A stretch of DNA of 12,981 bases, taken from the NCBI GenBank assembly GCA_002329665.1, contig DCTV01000042.1:17897-30877 (forward strand). Reading direction: 5' to 3'. Below are positions 1 to 7,457 of this stretch, in pieces; within the stretch, counting starts at the first letter, position 1; each line of letters opens with the position of its first letter. The DNA is from Christensenella sp. UBA1431. Lineage in GTDB: Bacteria > Bacillota > Clostridia > Christensenellales > UBA1431. The translations under genes were made by a program, and so were the position numbers. A model generated the notes under the pieces. The model saw nothing but the letters and a program-made list of their open reading frames with translations. It did no database searches and had not been told where the DNA came from.

Positions 1-449
1 GTGGACTTATCAAGGTACGAGTTGGGTTCCATGCAGGGGGATACAACTGTGAGATATTCTCCCGACGTGTCCAGCTCGGCGCTGTATATCGCGTGGATGA
101 ACTCTTGGTAGGGCGCGAGTTTGCCCTTAACCGTGTAGTGGAGGCCGCCCGAAAGGATGATGAGCGGAACGTTGATCTCTTTCAGGTAGCGTATGAAGTC
201 GTCGAAGCCGGGGCGTATCGTCATCGTCTCGATGTACGCGTCCACCCTTGGAAGGTCGCTTACGGGGATAGACTCGATCATGGCGAGCCCCGCGTCTATC
301 AGGGAGATTTCACCGTCCCGGTACCGCTGCATCGCAGAATCGATCACTTCTTTTTTGCATAACGTGTCTATGAACTCCCAGAAAGTGTCCACCGTTGTGA
401 TGGTCCCGTCAAAATCGCAGATGACGGCGTGGGTAAACGGCCTGCACAT
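1..449 (-). CDS. HAD-superfamily phosphatase, MtnX-like (3' end outside window)
   Basis: The reading frame starts at an ATG at 449 on the minus strand and runs off the left edge with 149 complete codons. HAD motif I is visible as DFDGT (Asp12 nucleophile, Asp14 acid/base). Motif II is the Ser in ILSGG (Ser100). The stretch after it, ending AELDTSGEYLTV, resembles the region after motif II in MtnX and related HAD-IB phosphatases. Motifs III and IV would lie beyond the window. The likely activity is hydrolysis of a small phosphate ester in the cytosol. MtnX acts in methionine salvage, but nothing else from that pathway is visible, so the substrate is open; a phosphoserine phosphatase-like role is an alternative. 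The start is supported by a GGGAGGG site about nine bases upstream and by a promoter at 490-519. It lies downstream of ylbJ on the same strand but appears separately transcribed. Confidence 0.85.
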   Translation of the reverse strand, partial: MCRPFTHAVICDFDGTITTVDTFWEFIDTLCKKEVIDSAMQRYRDGEISLIDAGLAMIESIPVSDLPRVDAYIETMTIRPGFDDFIRYLKEINVPLIILSGGLHYTVKGKLAPYQEFIHAIYSAELDTSGEYLTVVSPCMEPNSYLDKS

Positions 450-489
450 AAAAAAAGCCCTCCCTGTCCTTTTTGGACATGATGTATAC

Positions 490-519
490 ATATTAACTTC
501 TGAGTATAATACATGTCAA
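490..519 (-). promoter_or_regulatory. SigA-type promoter for the HAD phosphatase gene
   Basis: Read on the minus strand, TTGACA (519-514) is followed after 18 bases by TAATAT (495-490). Initiation would fall near 483, giving a leader of about 34 bases with a small TGTCC/GGACA hairpin (about 465-479) just before the ribosome binding site. The promoter sits in the 98-base gap after ylbJ. Confidence 0.7.
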
Positions 520-538
520 TACCGGACAGCGTCTATTG

Positions 539-557
539 ACGGGCGTGTCACACCCGT
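539..557 (-). other. Stem-loop over the ylbJ stop codon
   Basis: On the minus strand ACGGGTGT and ACGCCCGT form an eight-pair stem (one G-T pair) around a three-base loop, and the ylbJ TGA lies within it. No T-run follows, so it is not a standard intrinsic terminator. It could protect the 3' end of the message or weaken read-through. Confidence 0.4.
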
Positions 558-1690
558 TTATTCCGGTTATACACGAAGATGAGCAGCACGAGGAAACAGA
601 CGGTGCCGGAAATGCTGAACAGGAGCGCGGCGGCCGGCACGTCGGCGTTTTGGAGCAGCCTGCCGAAAAATGGCCAGAACGCCTGGGCAAAAGCCGGGGA
701 GAGGATCGGTTCCAAAAGGAGGTACAGTACGAGGGCAAAAGCCGTGTGCACGAGCTTGGGGAAGATGTAATGCCGCATGCCAAGAGGCGTGCCCCTGAGC
801 ATCCCGGCCGACTGCGCGGCCACGCTCAGGCCGCCGAAGGTGACGATGGCGAGGGTAACCGCCCCCTGGTCCAGGACGGGCGCGACGGTCCCGGCCGCCT
901 CGCCGCAGCCGTTTGCCATCTCTATGACGCCGCTTGCGAGGGACGCGCCCAGCCCCGGCTCGAGCCCGAGGACCGACAGCAGGGGCCCGAGTACGCCGGT
1001 GAGCCAGCCGAGCAGGCCCGTAAGCTGGAGCTGCCGGATGAAGATCGAGAAAAGGACCATGGTCCCCCCGACGAACAGCATGGACTTCATCGCGCCTTCG
1101 ACGGCCTGGACGAGGCCGGTGTCCCGCGTCGGAGGCGGCGCACTCCCCCGGCGGGCATCCAGGCGGGGGACGAACAGCCCGTACCAGACCCTGAAAAATT
1201 CGCCGCAGAGGACGGCGCCGCCGAAATGCGCGACCGCCATCAGCAGGGCGAGGCCGGGCGCATTAAGCAGCGCCACGCTCACTGTTCCCACCAAAAAGGT
1301 CGGCGAGGCGCAGAGCGTGTAGGGAAGCGTGCGCGCGGCGTCCTGGGGCGAGAGCGCCCCTAGACGCACCATTTCGCCCGTGATGCGCGCCCCAGCGGGA
1401 TAGCCCGACACCATGCCGGTGAACAGCGCGTAGAGCGAGACCGGAGGCAGCCCGAAAACCAGCCTCGTCAAACGCTTCCCCGGCGTTTCCCTGAGAGTGG
1501 AGATGCGCGCGACCAGCAGCGTAGACAGGATGAAAAACGGGAGCAAAGAGGGCACCACGACGTAAAACCACAGGTTCAGCGCGTCTTTTGCCGCATCTAT
1601 ACATTGCCCGGGGTAAATCAAAAGCATTATAATTGGGATGAGCAAGAAGACGACGGGCAGCGTCCGTTTCAATCGATCCATTACGCTCAT
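548..1690 (-). CDS. ylbJ: Sporulation integral membrane protein YlbJ
   Basis: This 380-residue, strongly hydrophobic protein has about eight membrane segments. The first two (roughly residues 10-27 and 38-60) are followed by the family-typical SGYPAGARITGEMVRLGALS stretch near residues 95-115 and a second conserved hydrophobic block (SPTFLVGTVSVALL). These resemble the SGYP-G-K/R-I and FIVGTV blocks of YlbJ, a nucleoside-transporter-gate-like membrane protein. In Bacillus subtilis YlbJ is made in the mother cell and needed for heat-resistant spores; its substrate is not established. Identification also rests on its neighbours: ylbK and tmcAL (ylbM) follow as in the Bacillus ylb cluster. The start is uncertain. 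The ATG at 1690 has AAGG only two bases away, whereas an in-frame ATG at 1681 has the same AAGG eleven bases upstream, so the true protein may be 377 residues (MDRLKR). Confidence 0.88.
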   Translation of the reverse strand: MSVMDRLKRTLPVVFLLIPIIMLLIYPGQCIDAAKDALNLWFYVVVPSLLPFFILSTLLVARISTLRETPGKRLTRLVFGLPPVSLYALFTGMVSGYPAGARITGEMVRLGALSPQDAARTLPYTLCASPTFLVGTVSVALLNAPGLALLMAVAHFGGAVLCGEFFRVWYGLFVPRLDARRGSAPPPTRDTGLVQAVEGAMKSMLFVGGTMVLFSIFIRQLQLTGLLGWLTGVLGPLLSVLGLEPGLGASLASGVIEMANGCGEAAGTVAPVLDQGAVTLAIVTFGGLSVAAQSAGMLRGTPLGMRHYIFPKLVHTAFALVLYLLLEPILSPAFAQAFWPFFGRLLQNADVPAAALLFSISGTVCFLVLLIFVYNRNKRV

Positions 1691-1739
1691 GACCTTATCC
1701 GTATTTTGTTTTTATTGATATGAGGGGGAACGAAAAGCT

Positions 1740-2549
1740 ATGAAAGACAGATGCAGCGTCGGCGTTGCGCTCAGCGGCGGGAGTTCCCGGGGGCTGGCGC
1801 ATATCGGCGTGCTGGAAGTGTTGGGCGAAGCGGGCGTGCCGGTGGACATGATCGCGGGGACGAGCATGGGCGCCGTGGTCGCCGGCGTGTACGCGACCGG
1901 AGGGGACATGGCCTTCAGCGCGAAACTCGCCGCCCAGATCGACGAGAAGGCGTTTTTCGATTTCTCGTTGCGCAGGTACGGGCTGCTCAAGGGAGGGAGG
2001 TTCCAGTCGGTCATCTGCACGCTCACCAAGGACAGGGACTTTTCACAGACGGACATACCGCTCGCGGTGGTGGCCTGCGACCTGACGACCGGTGAAAGGG
2101 TCGTGTTGAGGGAGGGGAAGATACACGAAGCGATCCGGGCGAGCATCTCACTGCCCATGATCTTCGCCCCGCACCAATATATGGGCAGGATACTGGTGGA
2201 CGGCGGGCTCGTCGACAGGATGCCGGCCGGCGTCGTGCGCGAAGAGCTGGGGGCGGACATCGTGATCGGCGTCGACGTGGGGCACCGCGGGCAGCCCCTG
2301 TCCGAGCCGGAGAGCCGGCGCGACGTGGTCTTCAAAACGTTCGACATCATGGGCTGGGAGATCGCAAAGCGGCAGCAGCACCACGCCGATATCGTGATAG
2401 CCCCCGACGTCAAGCACATACCGTCTCTGAATCTGTCCAGGGTAGAAGAATGCGTGGCATTGGGGAGGAAGGCGGCGCTGGAAGCGCTCCCCCGCATCAA
2501 AGAAATCATGGTGGAAAAGAACGATAAAGCGGGCGCGGCAGGGTTGTGA
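1740..2549 (+). CDS. ylbK: Patatin-like phospholipase/esterase, YlbK (RssA) family
   Basis: The 269-residue protein has the full patatin signature. A glycine-rich oxyanion loop (SGGSSRGLAH, residues 12-21) is followed by the nucleophile elbow GTSMG (Ser42), and the Asp of the catalytic dyad is in VDGG (Asp154). It has no signal peptide or membrane segment, so it should be a cytosolic serine acyl hydrolase; the substrate cannot be read from sequence. The ATG at 1740 is preceded by a GAGGGGG site about ten bases away. It diverges from ylbJ with only 49 bases between them and converges on tmcAL. In Bacillus the same family member (ylbK) sits between ylbJ and ylbL; here ylbL, a PDZ/Lon-like protease gene, is missing. 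Confidence 0.9.
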   Translation: MKDRCSVGVALSGGSSRGLAHIGVLEVLGEAGVPVDMIAGTSMGAVVAGVYATGGDMAFSAKLAAQIDEKAFFDFSLRRYGLLKGGRFQSVICTLTKDRDFSQTDIPLAVVACDLTTGERVVLREGKIHEAIRASISLPMIFAPHQYMGRILVDGGLVDRMPAGVVREELGADIVIGVDVGHRGQPLSEPESRRDVVFKTFDIMGWEIAKRQQHHADIVIAPDVKHIPSLNLSRVEECVALGRKAALEALPRIKEIMVEKNDKAGAAGL

Positions 2550-2550
2550 C

Positions 2551-2585
2551 TGCCCGCAGGTCCGGCAATGCCGGTTCCGCGGGCA
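2551..2585. terminator. Long GC-rich hairpin between convergent ylbK and tmcAL
   Basis: TGCCCGC (2551-2557) pairs with GCGGGCA (2579-2585). Inside this, CCGGC (2562-2566) pairs with GCCGG (2570-2574) around a three-base loop, with one or two further G-C pairs between. The hairpin starts two bases after the ylbK stop and lies 19 bases beyond the tmcAL stop, so it could end transcription from both sides. Neither side carries a clear T-run, so intrinsic termination is likely but not certain. Confidence 0.5.
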
Positions 2586-2603
2586 AAGCGCGACGGCCGG
2601 GCG

Positions 2604-3839
2604 CTAGAGCTTTATGACGGGCCTGGTGAAATCCTGGCCCCAGGCGCGCCAGGAAGGCTCGTGTTGGACGGTCGCGTACAGGTCGGTGCCCAGCACGTCG
2701 ATGGCGAACAGCTTTTCAAGGACCGCGTCGCCGGGGTTGTAGGCGGCCGCTTTGGGCACAAGATCGATATTGCCCGCCTCCGATATTTTCTTAAGGAGGG
2801 CTTCGCCTGTGCGGGTGAAGCCGAGGATGCGCGCGTAGACGGGCGTTTCGGGAAATCGCAGGGAACAAAGCGTCGCCTTGTCGATCCCAAGCAGGGCGTA
2901 GACGAGGATGCGCTGGAGGCGCGTGCGGGTGTAGCGCTTCGTACTGACCCGATCGACGAGTTCCCCGGCCGTGCGCGCGCGGAAGCACGCCTCGTATATC
3001 CTGTTCTCGAGTCCTTCGGCCACTTCGCCGAGGTTGGCGATGCCGTCTTTTCCTAGCCTGCGCAGGGAATACAGCACCATCTTCGAGAAATCGTCCATGC
3101 AAACGGGGCGGAACCCGCCGCGCACGGCCCCGGCCATCGACGCGTGGACGTGGGGCGGGAGCGCGCCAATTATCCGCTCGTCGTCTACGCCGCGCGCAAA
3201 CACTCCGGCGCGTATCGCGGTCGCGCTGGGCATCTCGTGATCGAGCCCGTCCTCGCAGTATCCGGCCGAGAGGCGGCGCACCGCGACGGGCTGCAGGGGG
3301 CTGCCTATCGCGCGCCTGGCCTTGAGGTACTCGACGGCCAGTATGGCGTTGGGAGAGACGAGCGCCTTCTCGGCCGACGGGTCGTCCAACAGGAGGGTGG
3401 CCGCGATCGCCCTGGCGCGCGCGTGCGTATGGCCTTCGGAGAGCAGGCGCTTGAGGTGCCGCCTGAACTCCGGCGGCTCTTCGGCGAGCAGGCCGGCGAT
3501 GCGCTCGAGAAGCGCGAGGTCGTCCGTCTCGCTCCCGAAACAAAAAAAGTCGACGGCGCCCAGGCGGTGGAGCAGGGTCACGGCCCCCAGCGCGAACCCC
3601 TCCGCGCTGCTCACGGCGTATGCCGTGGGGAGTTCGATTACAAGGTCGGCGCCCGCTTCCAGCGCCCAGCGCGTCCGCTGCCATTTGTCGAAGGCCGCTG
3701 GCTCGCCGCGCTGCGTGTAGTTCCCGCTCATCACGACGGCCGCGGCGTCGGCGCCCGTGGCCTCGCGCGCCGCCCGGAGGTGGTAGGCGTGCCCTTTGTG
3801 GAAAGGATTGTATTCGGCTATGATGCCTACCGTTTTCAT
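2604..3839 (-). CDS. tmcAL: tRNA(Met) cytidine acetate ligase TmcAL (YlbM)
   Basis: The 411-residue protein matches TmcAL, which activates acetate with ATP and acetylates the wobble cytidine (C34) of elongator tRNA-Met, giving ac4C. The N-terminus GIIAEYNPFHKGH (residues 5-17) carries the nucleotidyltransferase HxGH-type motif. It is followed by MSGNYTQRGEPAAFDKW and ADLVIELPTAYAVSSAEGFA, both typical of the family, and by SPNAILAVEYLK further on. Length is normal. The ATG at 3839 opens the conserved motif directly, with a G-rich ribosome binding site upstream and a promoter at 3873-3901. The gene converges on ylbK and is divergent from pta-ackA, which make or consume the acetate it uses. I see no defect in it. 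Confidence 0.94.
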   Translation of the reverse strand: MKTVGIIAEYNPFHKGHAYHLRAAREATGADAAAVVMSGNYTQRGEPAAFDKWQRTRWALEAGADLVIELPTAYAVSSAEGFALGAVTLLHRLGAVDFFCFGSETDDLALLERIAGLLAEEPPEFRRHLKRLLSEGHTHARARAIAATLLLDDPSAEKALVSPNAILAVEYLKARRAIGSPLQPVAVRRLSAGYCEDGLDHEMPSATAIRAGVFARGVDDERIIGALPPHVHASMAGAVRGGFRPVCMDDFSKMVLYSLRRLGKDGIANLGEVAEGLENRIYEACFRARTAGELVDRVSTKRYTRTRLQRILVYALLGIDKATLCSLRFPETPVYARILGFTRTGEALLKKISEAGNIDLVPKAAAYNPGDAVLEKLFAIDVLGTDLYATVQHEPSWRAWGQDFTRPVIKL

Positions 3840-3872
3840 TCCCGCATGCCCCCCGGCGATTATTGGAACACT

Positions 3873-3901
3873 ATCATATCAGATTTTGGACGGTACTCCA
3901 A
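3873..3901 (-). promoter_or_regulatory. SigA-type promoter of tmcAL
   Basis: On the minus strand TTGGAG (3901-3896) is followed, after exactly 17 bases, by TATGAT (3878-3873). Start of transcription near 3866 would give a leader of about 27 bases. Confidence 0.75.
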
Positions 3902-3972
3902 GCCGATCAGGCGCCCTTCTTCGTATTCGGGCAGGGTTTGCATGTAAAACGGAGGATTGTGCCGAAAAAAGA

Positions 3973-4001
3973 TTGTGAAAAAAGAAATGACTATATATAA
4001 T
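3973..4001 (+). promoter_or_regulatory. SigA-type promoter of the pta-ackA operon
   Basis: TTGTGA (3973-3978) and a perfect TATAAT (3996-4001) are separated by 17 bases in an AT-rich stretch. Initiation near 4008 would give a leader of about 70 bases before pta. It lies back to back with the tmcAL promoter, about 70 bases apart; I see no clear operator between them. Confidence 0.8.
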
Positions 4002-4077
4002 AATAGTTGCGTGAAAAAGAACCTGCACTTTACATATGTAACACTTCCTATTTACGAAAGGGGTTTATGAACCAATC

Positions 4078-5067
4078 ATGTCTATTATGGACACCGTCTA
4101 CGATAAGGCGAGGGGCAAGAGGATGAGGATCGTCCTTCCCGAAGGGACGGAGGAGCGCACGCTGAAAGCCGCGGAGGCAATCGTGAAACAGGGGCTGGCG
4201 GACGTAATCCTTCTCGGGAACGCGCAGGCGATCGAAAAGGCGGCAAAAGGACTGGACCTGAGCGCGGTGACGGTTATCGATCCGTCTGCGGACGCCCGCC
4301 ACCGGCCCTATGCTCAAAAGCTCTACGAATTGCGCAAGGCAAAAGGCATGACGCCGGAACAGGCTGACGGGCTGATGAACGACGAAATGTATTTCGGCGT
4401 AATGATGGTCAAGATGGATGAGGCGGACGGGATGGTGGCAGGCGCAGTCCATTCCACGGGCGAAACGCTTCGCCCGGCGTTACAGATCATCAAGACCGCT
4501 CCCGGTATCTCGGTCGTATCCAGCTGCTTCATCATGGAGTTGCCTGGCAAGGACTACGGAGATTCCGGGGTTTTAATTTTTGGTGACTGCGCGGTGAACC
4601 CCGCCCCGACAGCGGACGAGCTGGCCGCGATCGCGCTTTCCTCCGCCGGGACCGGGAAAGCGCTGGCCGGGCTCGAGCCCCGGGTCGCGATGCTTTCGTT
4701 CTCGACAAAGGGCAGCGCGAAGCACGAACTGGTCGATAAGGTCGCCGAGGCGACGCGGATCGCGAAAGAGGCGGCCCCCGGCCTCCAGATAGACGGGGAG
4801 CTTCAGGCGGACGCCGCGCTGGTCGAGTCGGTGGCCAGGCTCAAGGCGCCGGGAAGCACGGTCGCCGGAAAAGCCAACGTGCTCGTCTTCCCGGACCTGC
4901 AGTCGGGCAACATCGGCTACAAACTGGTACAGCGCCTGGCGGGGGCAGAGGCGATCGGGCCGATCCTGCAGGGCATCGCGAAGCCTGTGAACGACCTGTC
5001 GCGCGGATGCAGCGTCGAGGACATCGTAAACGTCGTAGCGATCACGGCCGTGCAGGCGCAGGCTTGA
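4078..5067 (+). CDS. pta: Phosphate acetyltransferase
   Basis: The 329-residue protein is a short (class I) Pta: a single PTA_PTB catalytic region without the N-terminal regulatory domains of the enterobacterial form. It converts acetyl-CoA and phosphate to acetyl phosphate and CoA in the cytosol. Family blocks in order are [19 protein letters not shown] (about 121-139), [45 protein letters not shown] and [17 protein letters not shown] near the C-terminus. The N-terminus [13 protein letters not shown] matches the usual family start, which favours the ATG at 4078. The AAAGGGG site (4057-4063) is 14 bases away, longer than usual, and an out-of-frame ATG at 4067 lies between. The gene is first in an operon with ackA, 28 bases downstream. 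Confidence 0.96.
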   Translation: MSIMDTVYDKARGKRMRIVLPEGTEERTLKAAEAIVKQGLADVILLGNAQAIEKAAKGLDLSAVTVIDPSADARHRPYAQKLYELRKAKGMTPEQADGLMNDEMYFGVMMVKMDEADGMVAGAVHSTGETLRPALQIIKTAPGISVVSSCFIMELPGKDYGDSGVLIFGDCAVNPAPTADELAAIALSSAGTGKALAGLEPRVAMLSFSTKGSAKHELVDKVAEATRIAKEAAPGLQIDGELQADAALVESVARLKAPGSTVAGKANVLVFPDLQSGNIGYKLVQRLAGAEAIGPILQGIAKPVNDLSRGCSVEDIVNVVAITAVQAQA

Positions 5068-5095
5068 CAGGACCGAAAAGAAAGGGAGGTTTGTG

Positions 5096-6295
5096 ATGCA
5101 TATCCTGGTAATCAACTGTGGCAGTTCATCCCTGAAATACCAGCTCATCAGCATGAAGCACGAGACGGTCCTGGCTAAGGGACTGGCCGAGCGCATCGGG
5201 ATCAACGATTCCCTGCTGACACATTCCCCGAAGGGGAAGGATAAAGTCGTCGTCCGAAAAGACATGAAAGACCATATCGAAGCCATACAGATCGTGCTCG
5301 ACGCCCTGGTCGACAAGGAACACGGCGTGATCGAAGACATGAGTCAGATCAAGGCGGTCGGGCACCGCGTCGTCCACGGGGGCGAGGATTTCGCCGGTTC
5401 TGTCTGCATTAACGACGACGTGATAGAAGCGCTGAAGAACAACGCCACCCTCGCGCCCCTGCACAACCCCGCGAACATAATGGGGATCATGGCGTGCAGA
5501 CAGATCATGCCCGACGTGCCGATGGCCGGAACCTTCGACACCGCGTTCCACCAGACCATGCCCAGGGAGTCGTACCTGTACGCCCTGCCCTATTCGTATT
5601 ATACGGACTACAAGGTCCGCCGGTACGGGTTCCACGGCACGTCGCACAAGTATGTTTCCCAGCGCGTGGCCGAACTGATGGAAAAGCCCTACGACGCCAT
5701 CAAGACGGTGACGTGCCACCTGGGGAACGGCTCGAGCATAACGGCGGTGGACCGCGGCAGGTCCGTGGACACCTCGATGGGAATGACGCCGCTGGAAGGC
5801 GTTCCGATGGGAACGCGCTCCGGCGACATCGACCCTTCGATCATCGAATTCATGGAGCGGGAGGCCGGCATGACCGCGCAGGAGGTGCTCAACGACCTGA
5901 ACAGGAAATCGGGCGTGCTGGGCATATCCGGCATCAGCAGCGATTTCAGGGACCTCGCCGACGCGGCCGAAACGGGCAACGAACGCGCGAAGCTCGCGCT
6001 GGACATCTTCTGCTACCGCATCCGCAAGTACATAGGCGCATATGCCGCGGCGATGAACGGCGTGGACTGCATCGTGTTCACGGCGGGGATAGGTGAGAAC
6101 GCGGCTTCGGTGCGCGCGGCCATCGTGTCGAAACTGTCGTGGCTGGGCATCGAGCTCGATGAGGAGAAGAACAACACGAGAGGCAGGGAAGCGCGTATAT
6201 CCACCCCGGATTCAAAGGTCCAGGTATGGGTCGTGCCCACCAACGAGGAACTGATGATCGCAAGGGACACGCTGACCTGCATAACAAAGGATTGA
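5096..6295 (+). CDS. ackA: Acetate kinase
   Basis: The enzyme transfers the phosphate of acetyl phosphate to ADP, giving ATP and acetate. With the ATG at 5096 the protein has 399 residues, and its active-site residues fall on the family numbering: Asn7 (NCGSSSLK), Arg91 (GHRVVHGG), Asp148 (FDTAFH), His180 (GFHGTSH) and Arg241 (GTRSGD). The adenine-binding HLGNGSS and AGIGENA blocks and the C-terminal PTNEELMI are also present. A GTG at 5093 adds one codon, but the AGGGAGG site (5083-5089) sits six bases from the ATG and only three from the GTG, so the ATG is preferred. It is translated from the pta message, and together the two give the usual fermentative ATP-forming route to acetate. Its stop codon overlaps the next promoter. 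Confidence 0.97.
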   Translation: MHILVINCGSSSLKYQLISMKHETVLAKGLAERIGINDSLLTHSPKGKDKVVVRKDMKDHIEAIQIVLDALVDKEHGVIEDMSQIKAVGHRVVHGGEDFAGSVCINDDVIEALKNNATLAPLHNPANIMGIMACRQIMPDVPMAGTFDTAFHQTMPRESYLYALPYSYYTDYKVRRYGFHGTSHKYVSQRVAELMEKPYDAIKTVTCHLGNGSSITAVDRGRSVDTSMGMTPLEGVPMGTRSGDIDPSIIEFMEREAGMTAQEVLNDLNRKSGVLGISGISSDFRDLADAAETGNERAKLALDIFCYRIRKYIGAYAAAMNGVDCIVFTAGIGENAASVRAAIVSKLSWLGIELDEEKNNTRGREARISTPDSKVQVWVVPTNEELMIARDTLTCITKD

Positions 6296-6320
6296 CAAAA
6301 CCCGGACGAAAAGATACAAT
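6292..6320 (+). promoter_or_regulatory. SigA-type promoter of yceD-rpmF, overlapping the ackA stop
   Basis: A perfect TTGACA (6292-6297) contains the ackA TGA (6293-6295). After 17 bases it is followed by TACAAT (6315-6320). Initiation near 6327 leaves about 23 bases before the preferred yceD start at 6350 and only about eight before the ATG at 6335. It lets the ribosomal genes be transcribed independently of pta-ackA. Confidence 0.8.
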
Positions 6321-6349
6321 AGGCCCCGGTATCGATGGGGGGCCAGGCG

Positions 6350-6874
6350 ATGAGGATAGACGCGGGCGCTGCCCTGAAAACGCCCGGAACGGAGCATGAG
6401 TTCAGCTTCAGCCGGCCCTGGCGAACGATAGACTTTGCGGGCGAGAGCATCGAAGCGGCAGGGCCCGTCACGGTGAAGGGGACGTATACCGCCCGGTCGG
6501 GAAACGTCTTCGTTCGCGGGAGCCTCGGCGCCGTGGTCCGTCTGGCGTGCGGCCGGTGCCTCAGGGCCTACGATCAGCGGATCAGCGTGACGTTCGACGA
6601 AGAATACTATCCCGGCCCCGAAAACGGCGACAGGGACGGATACCCGTTCGAGGGTAGCCTGATCGACCTGAAAGAGATGGTCGAGCACAACATCGTGATG
6701 CACCTGCCCGCGAAGAGGCTCTGCAGGGAGGACTGCCCGGGGCTCTGCCCGGATTGCGGACAGGATTTTTCGCAGGGCCCATGCGGATGCCGGCGGGACA
6801 AACAGGAAAACGACGGTTTTTGCAGCGGCCTTGAAAAGCTCAAAGCCCTGCTTGAAGACGATGAGGAGGTGTAG
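6350..6874 (+). CDS. yceD: YceD/DUF177 family protein (YlbN), likely large-ribosome-subunit related
   Basis: The 174-residue acidic protein has the DUF177 layout: an N-terminal beta-rich half, a CGRC pair (Cys67, Cys70) in a VRLACGRCLRAYD stretch, the block SLIDLKEMVEHNIVMHLPAK, then a Cys-rich segment CREDCPGLCPDCG and GPCGC. The cysteines may bind a metal. The family is almost always encoded immediately before rpmF (L32) and is linked to 23S rRNA maturation or accumulation, though its exact role is not settled. An ATG at 6335 would add five residues, but only the ATG at 6350 has a ribosome binding site (GGGGGG, 6337-6342) at normal spacing, and the promoter start near 6327 leaves no site for the earlier one. 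It is two bases from rpmF, so the pair is probably translationally coupled. Confidence 0.9.
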   Translation: MRIDAGAALKTPGTEHEFSFSRPWRTIDFAGESIEAAGPVTVKGTYTARSGNVFVRGSLGAVVRLACGRCLRAYDQRISVTFDEEYYPGPENGDRDGYPFEGSLIDLKEMVEHNIVMHLPAKRLCREDCPGLCPDCGQDFSQGPCGCRRDKQENDGFCSGLEKLKALLEDDEEV

Positions 6875-6876
6875 AC

Positions 6877-7074
6877 ATGGCAGTACCCAAAAGAAGGACG
6901 TCCAAGGCGAGGAAACGCTCCAGGCGCGCGCACTGGAAGCTCGAAGCCCCCGCCCTGAACGCCTGCCCGCAGTGCCACAGGCTTCGCCTTGCGCATCGCG
7001 TATGCAGGAGCTGCGGCTTCTACGACGGACGCAAGGTCGCCGCCGTGAAGACGGACGCGGGAAAACGGGCGTAA
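6877..7074 (+). CDS. rpmF: 50S ribosomal protein L32
   Basis: The 65-residue basic protein begins MAVPKRRTSKARKRSRRAHWK, except that the initiator Met is normally removed, and this is the standard L32 N-terminus. The C-terminal half carries a zinc ribbon, CPQC and CRSC (about residues 27-48), so this is the zinc-binding form of L32. It is part of the large ribosomal subunit. The ribosome binding site GAGGAGGT lies within the last codons of yceD, and the two-base gap implies coupling. An intrinsic terminator follows 13 bases after the stop. Confidence 0.97.
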   Translation: MAVPKRRTSKARKRSRRAHWKLEAPALNACPQCHRLRLAHRVCRSCGFYDGRKVAAVKTDAGKRA

Positions 7075-7087
7075 CGTGCGCAGTATG

Positions 7088-7114
7088 AAAAGTCCTCATT
7101 ACGAGGGCTTTTTT
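7088..7114 (+). terminator. Intrinsic terminator after rpmF
   Basis: AAAAGTCCTC (7088-7097) pairs over ten positions, one of them T-G, with GAGGGCTTTT (7103-7112) around a five-base loop, and the 3' arm runs into six T residues (7109-7114). The A-run on the 5' side would also supply a short T-run on the minus strand. It separates rpmF from the repeat region and from plsX. Confidence 0.88.
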
Positions 7115-7195
7115 GTTGGGAAGCGCCCTTCCCGACACCTTCTACAAAACCCCGGTATTTGCTTTGGTCATATACAGCTTATACGGCTCGTATGC

Positions 7196-7228
7196 GTCAA
7201 AAAAGCGCCTTCCAATTCGGAAGGCGCT
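7196..7228 (-). terminator. Minus-strand intrinsic terminator with no gene upstream
   Basis: AGCGCCTTCC (7204-7213) and GGAAGGCGCT (7219-7228) form a perfect ten-pair stem with a five-base loop. Read on the minus strand the stem is followed by six T residues (reverse of the A-run 7198-7203). On the plus strand there is no T-run. It therefore ends transcription coming from the plsX side, where no minus-strand gene is recognisable. Confidence 0.75.
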
Positions 7229-7457
7229 CTGGCGCTCGTGGCCGATTTATTGCAGCGCTACATTAACAGTGACGCCATCCCCTGCTTACCGCCTGTATAC
7301 CAGGGGCGGGGGGCAAACCGACTAACAACTCCCGCAAAGCCCTACCCAAACTCCCTGCAAAGCCCTTCCCTAACATCTCCCCGCGTAGCTCCGCCCGAAC
7401 AAAAACCCACAAGGCCCCACCCGAAAAAAATACTGGCAAAGCCCTGCCCAAGAAAAA

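Noticed and set aside
536..1363. 275-codon plus-strand frame opposite ylbJ
   Set aside because: Antisense shadow of a GC-rich gene: highly charged, low-complexity translation and no ribosome binding site.
1691..1739. SigE-type promoter for ylbJ in the 49-base divergent gap
   Set aside because: Only a weak ATAT and ATAC match, and its start point would leave no room for a ribosome binding site.
3144..3947. 267-codon plus-strand frame opposite tmcAL
   Set aside because: Shadow of tmcAL on the opposite strand, running through the tmcAL promoter.
3951..4000. GGAGG followed by a 13-codon GTG frame before pta
   Set aside because: It lies upstream of the pta transcription start inferred from the TATAAT at 3996-4001, so it would not be in the pta leader. 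Too short to judge.
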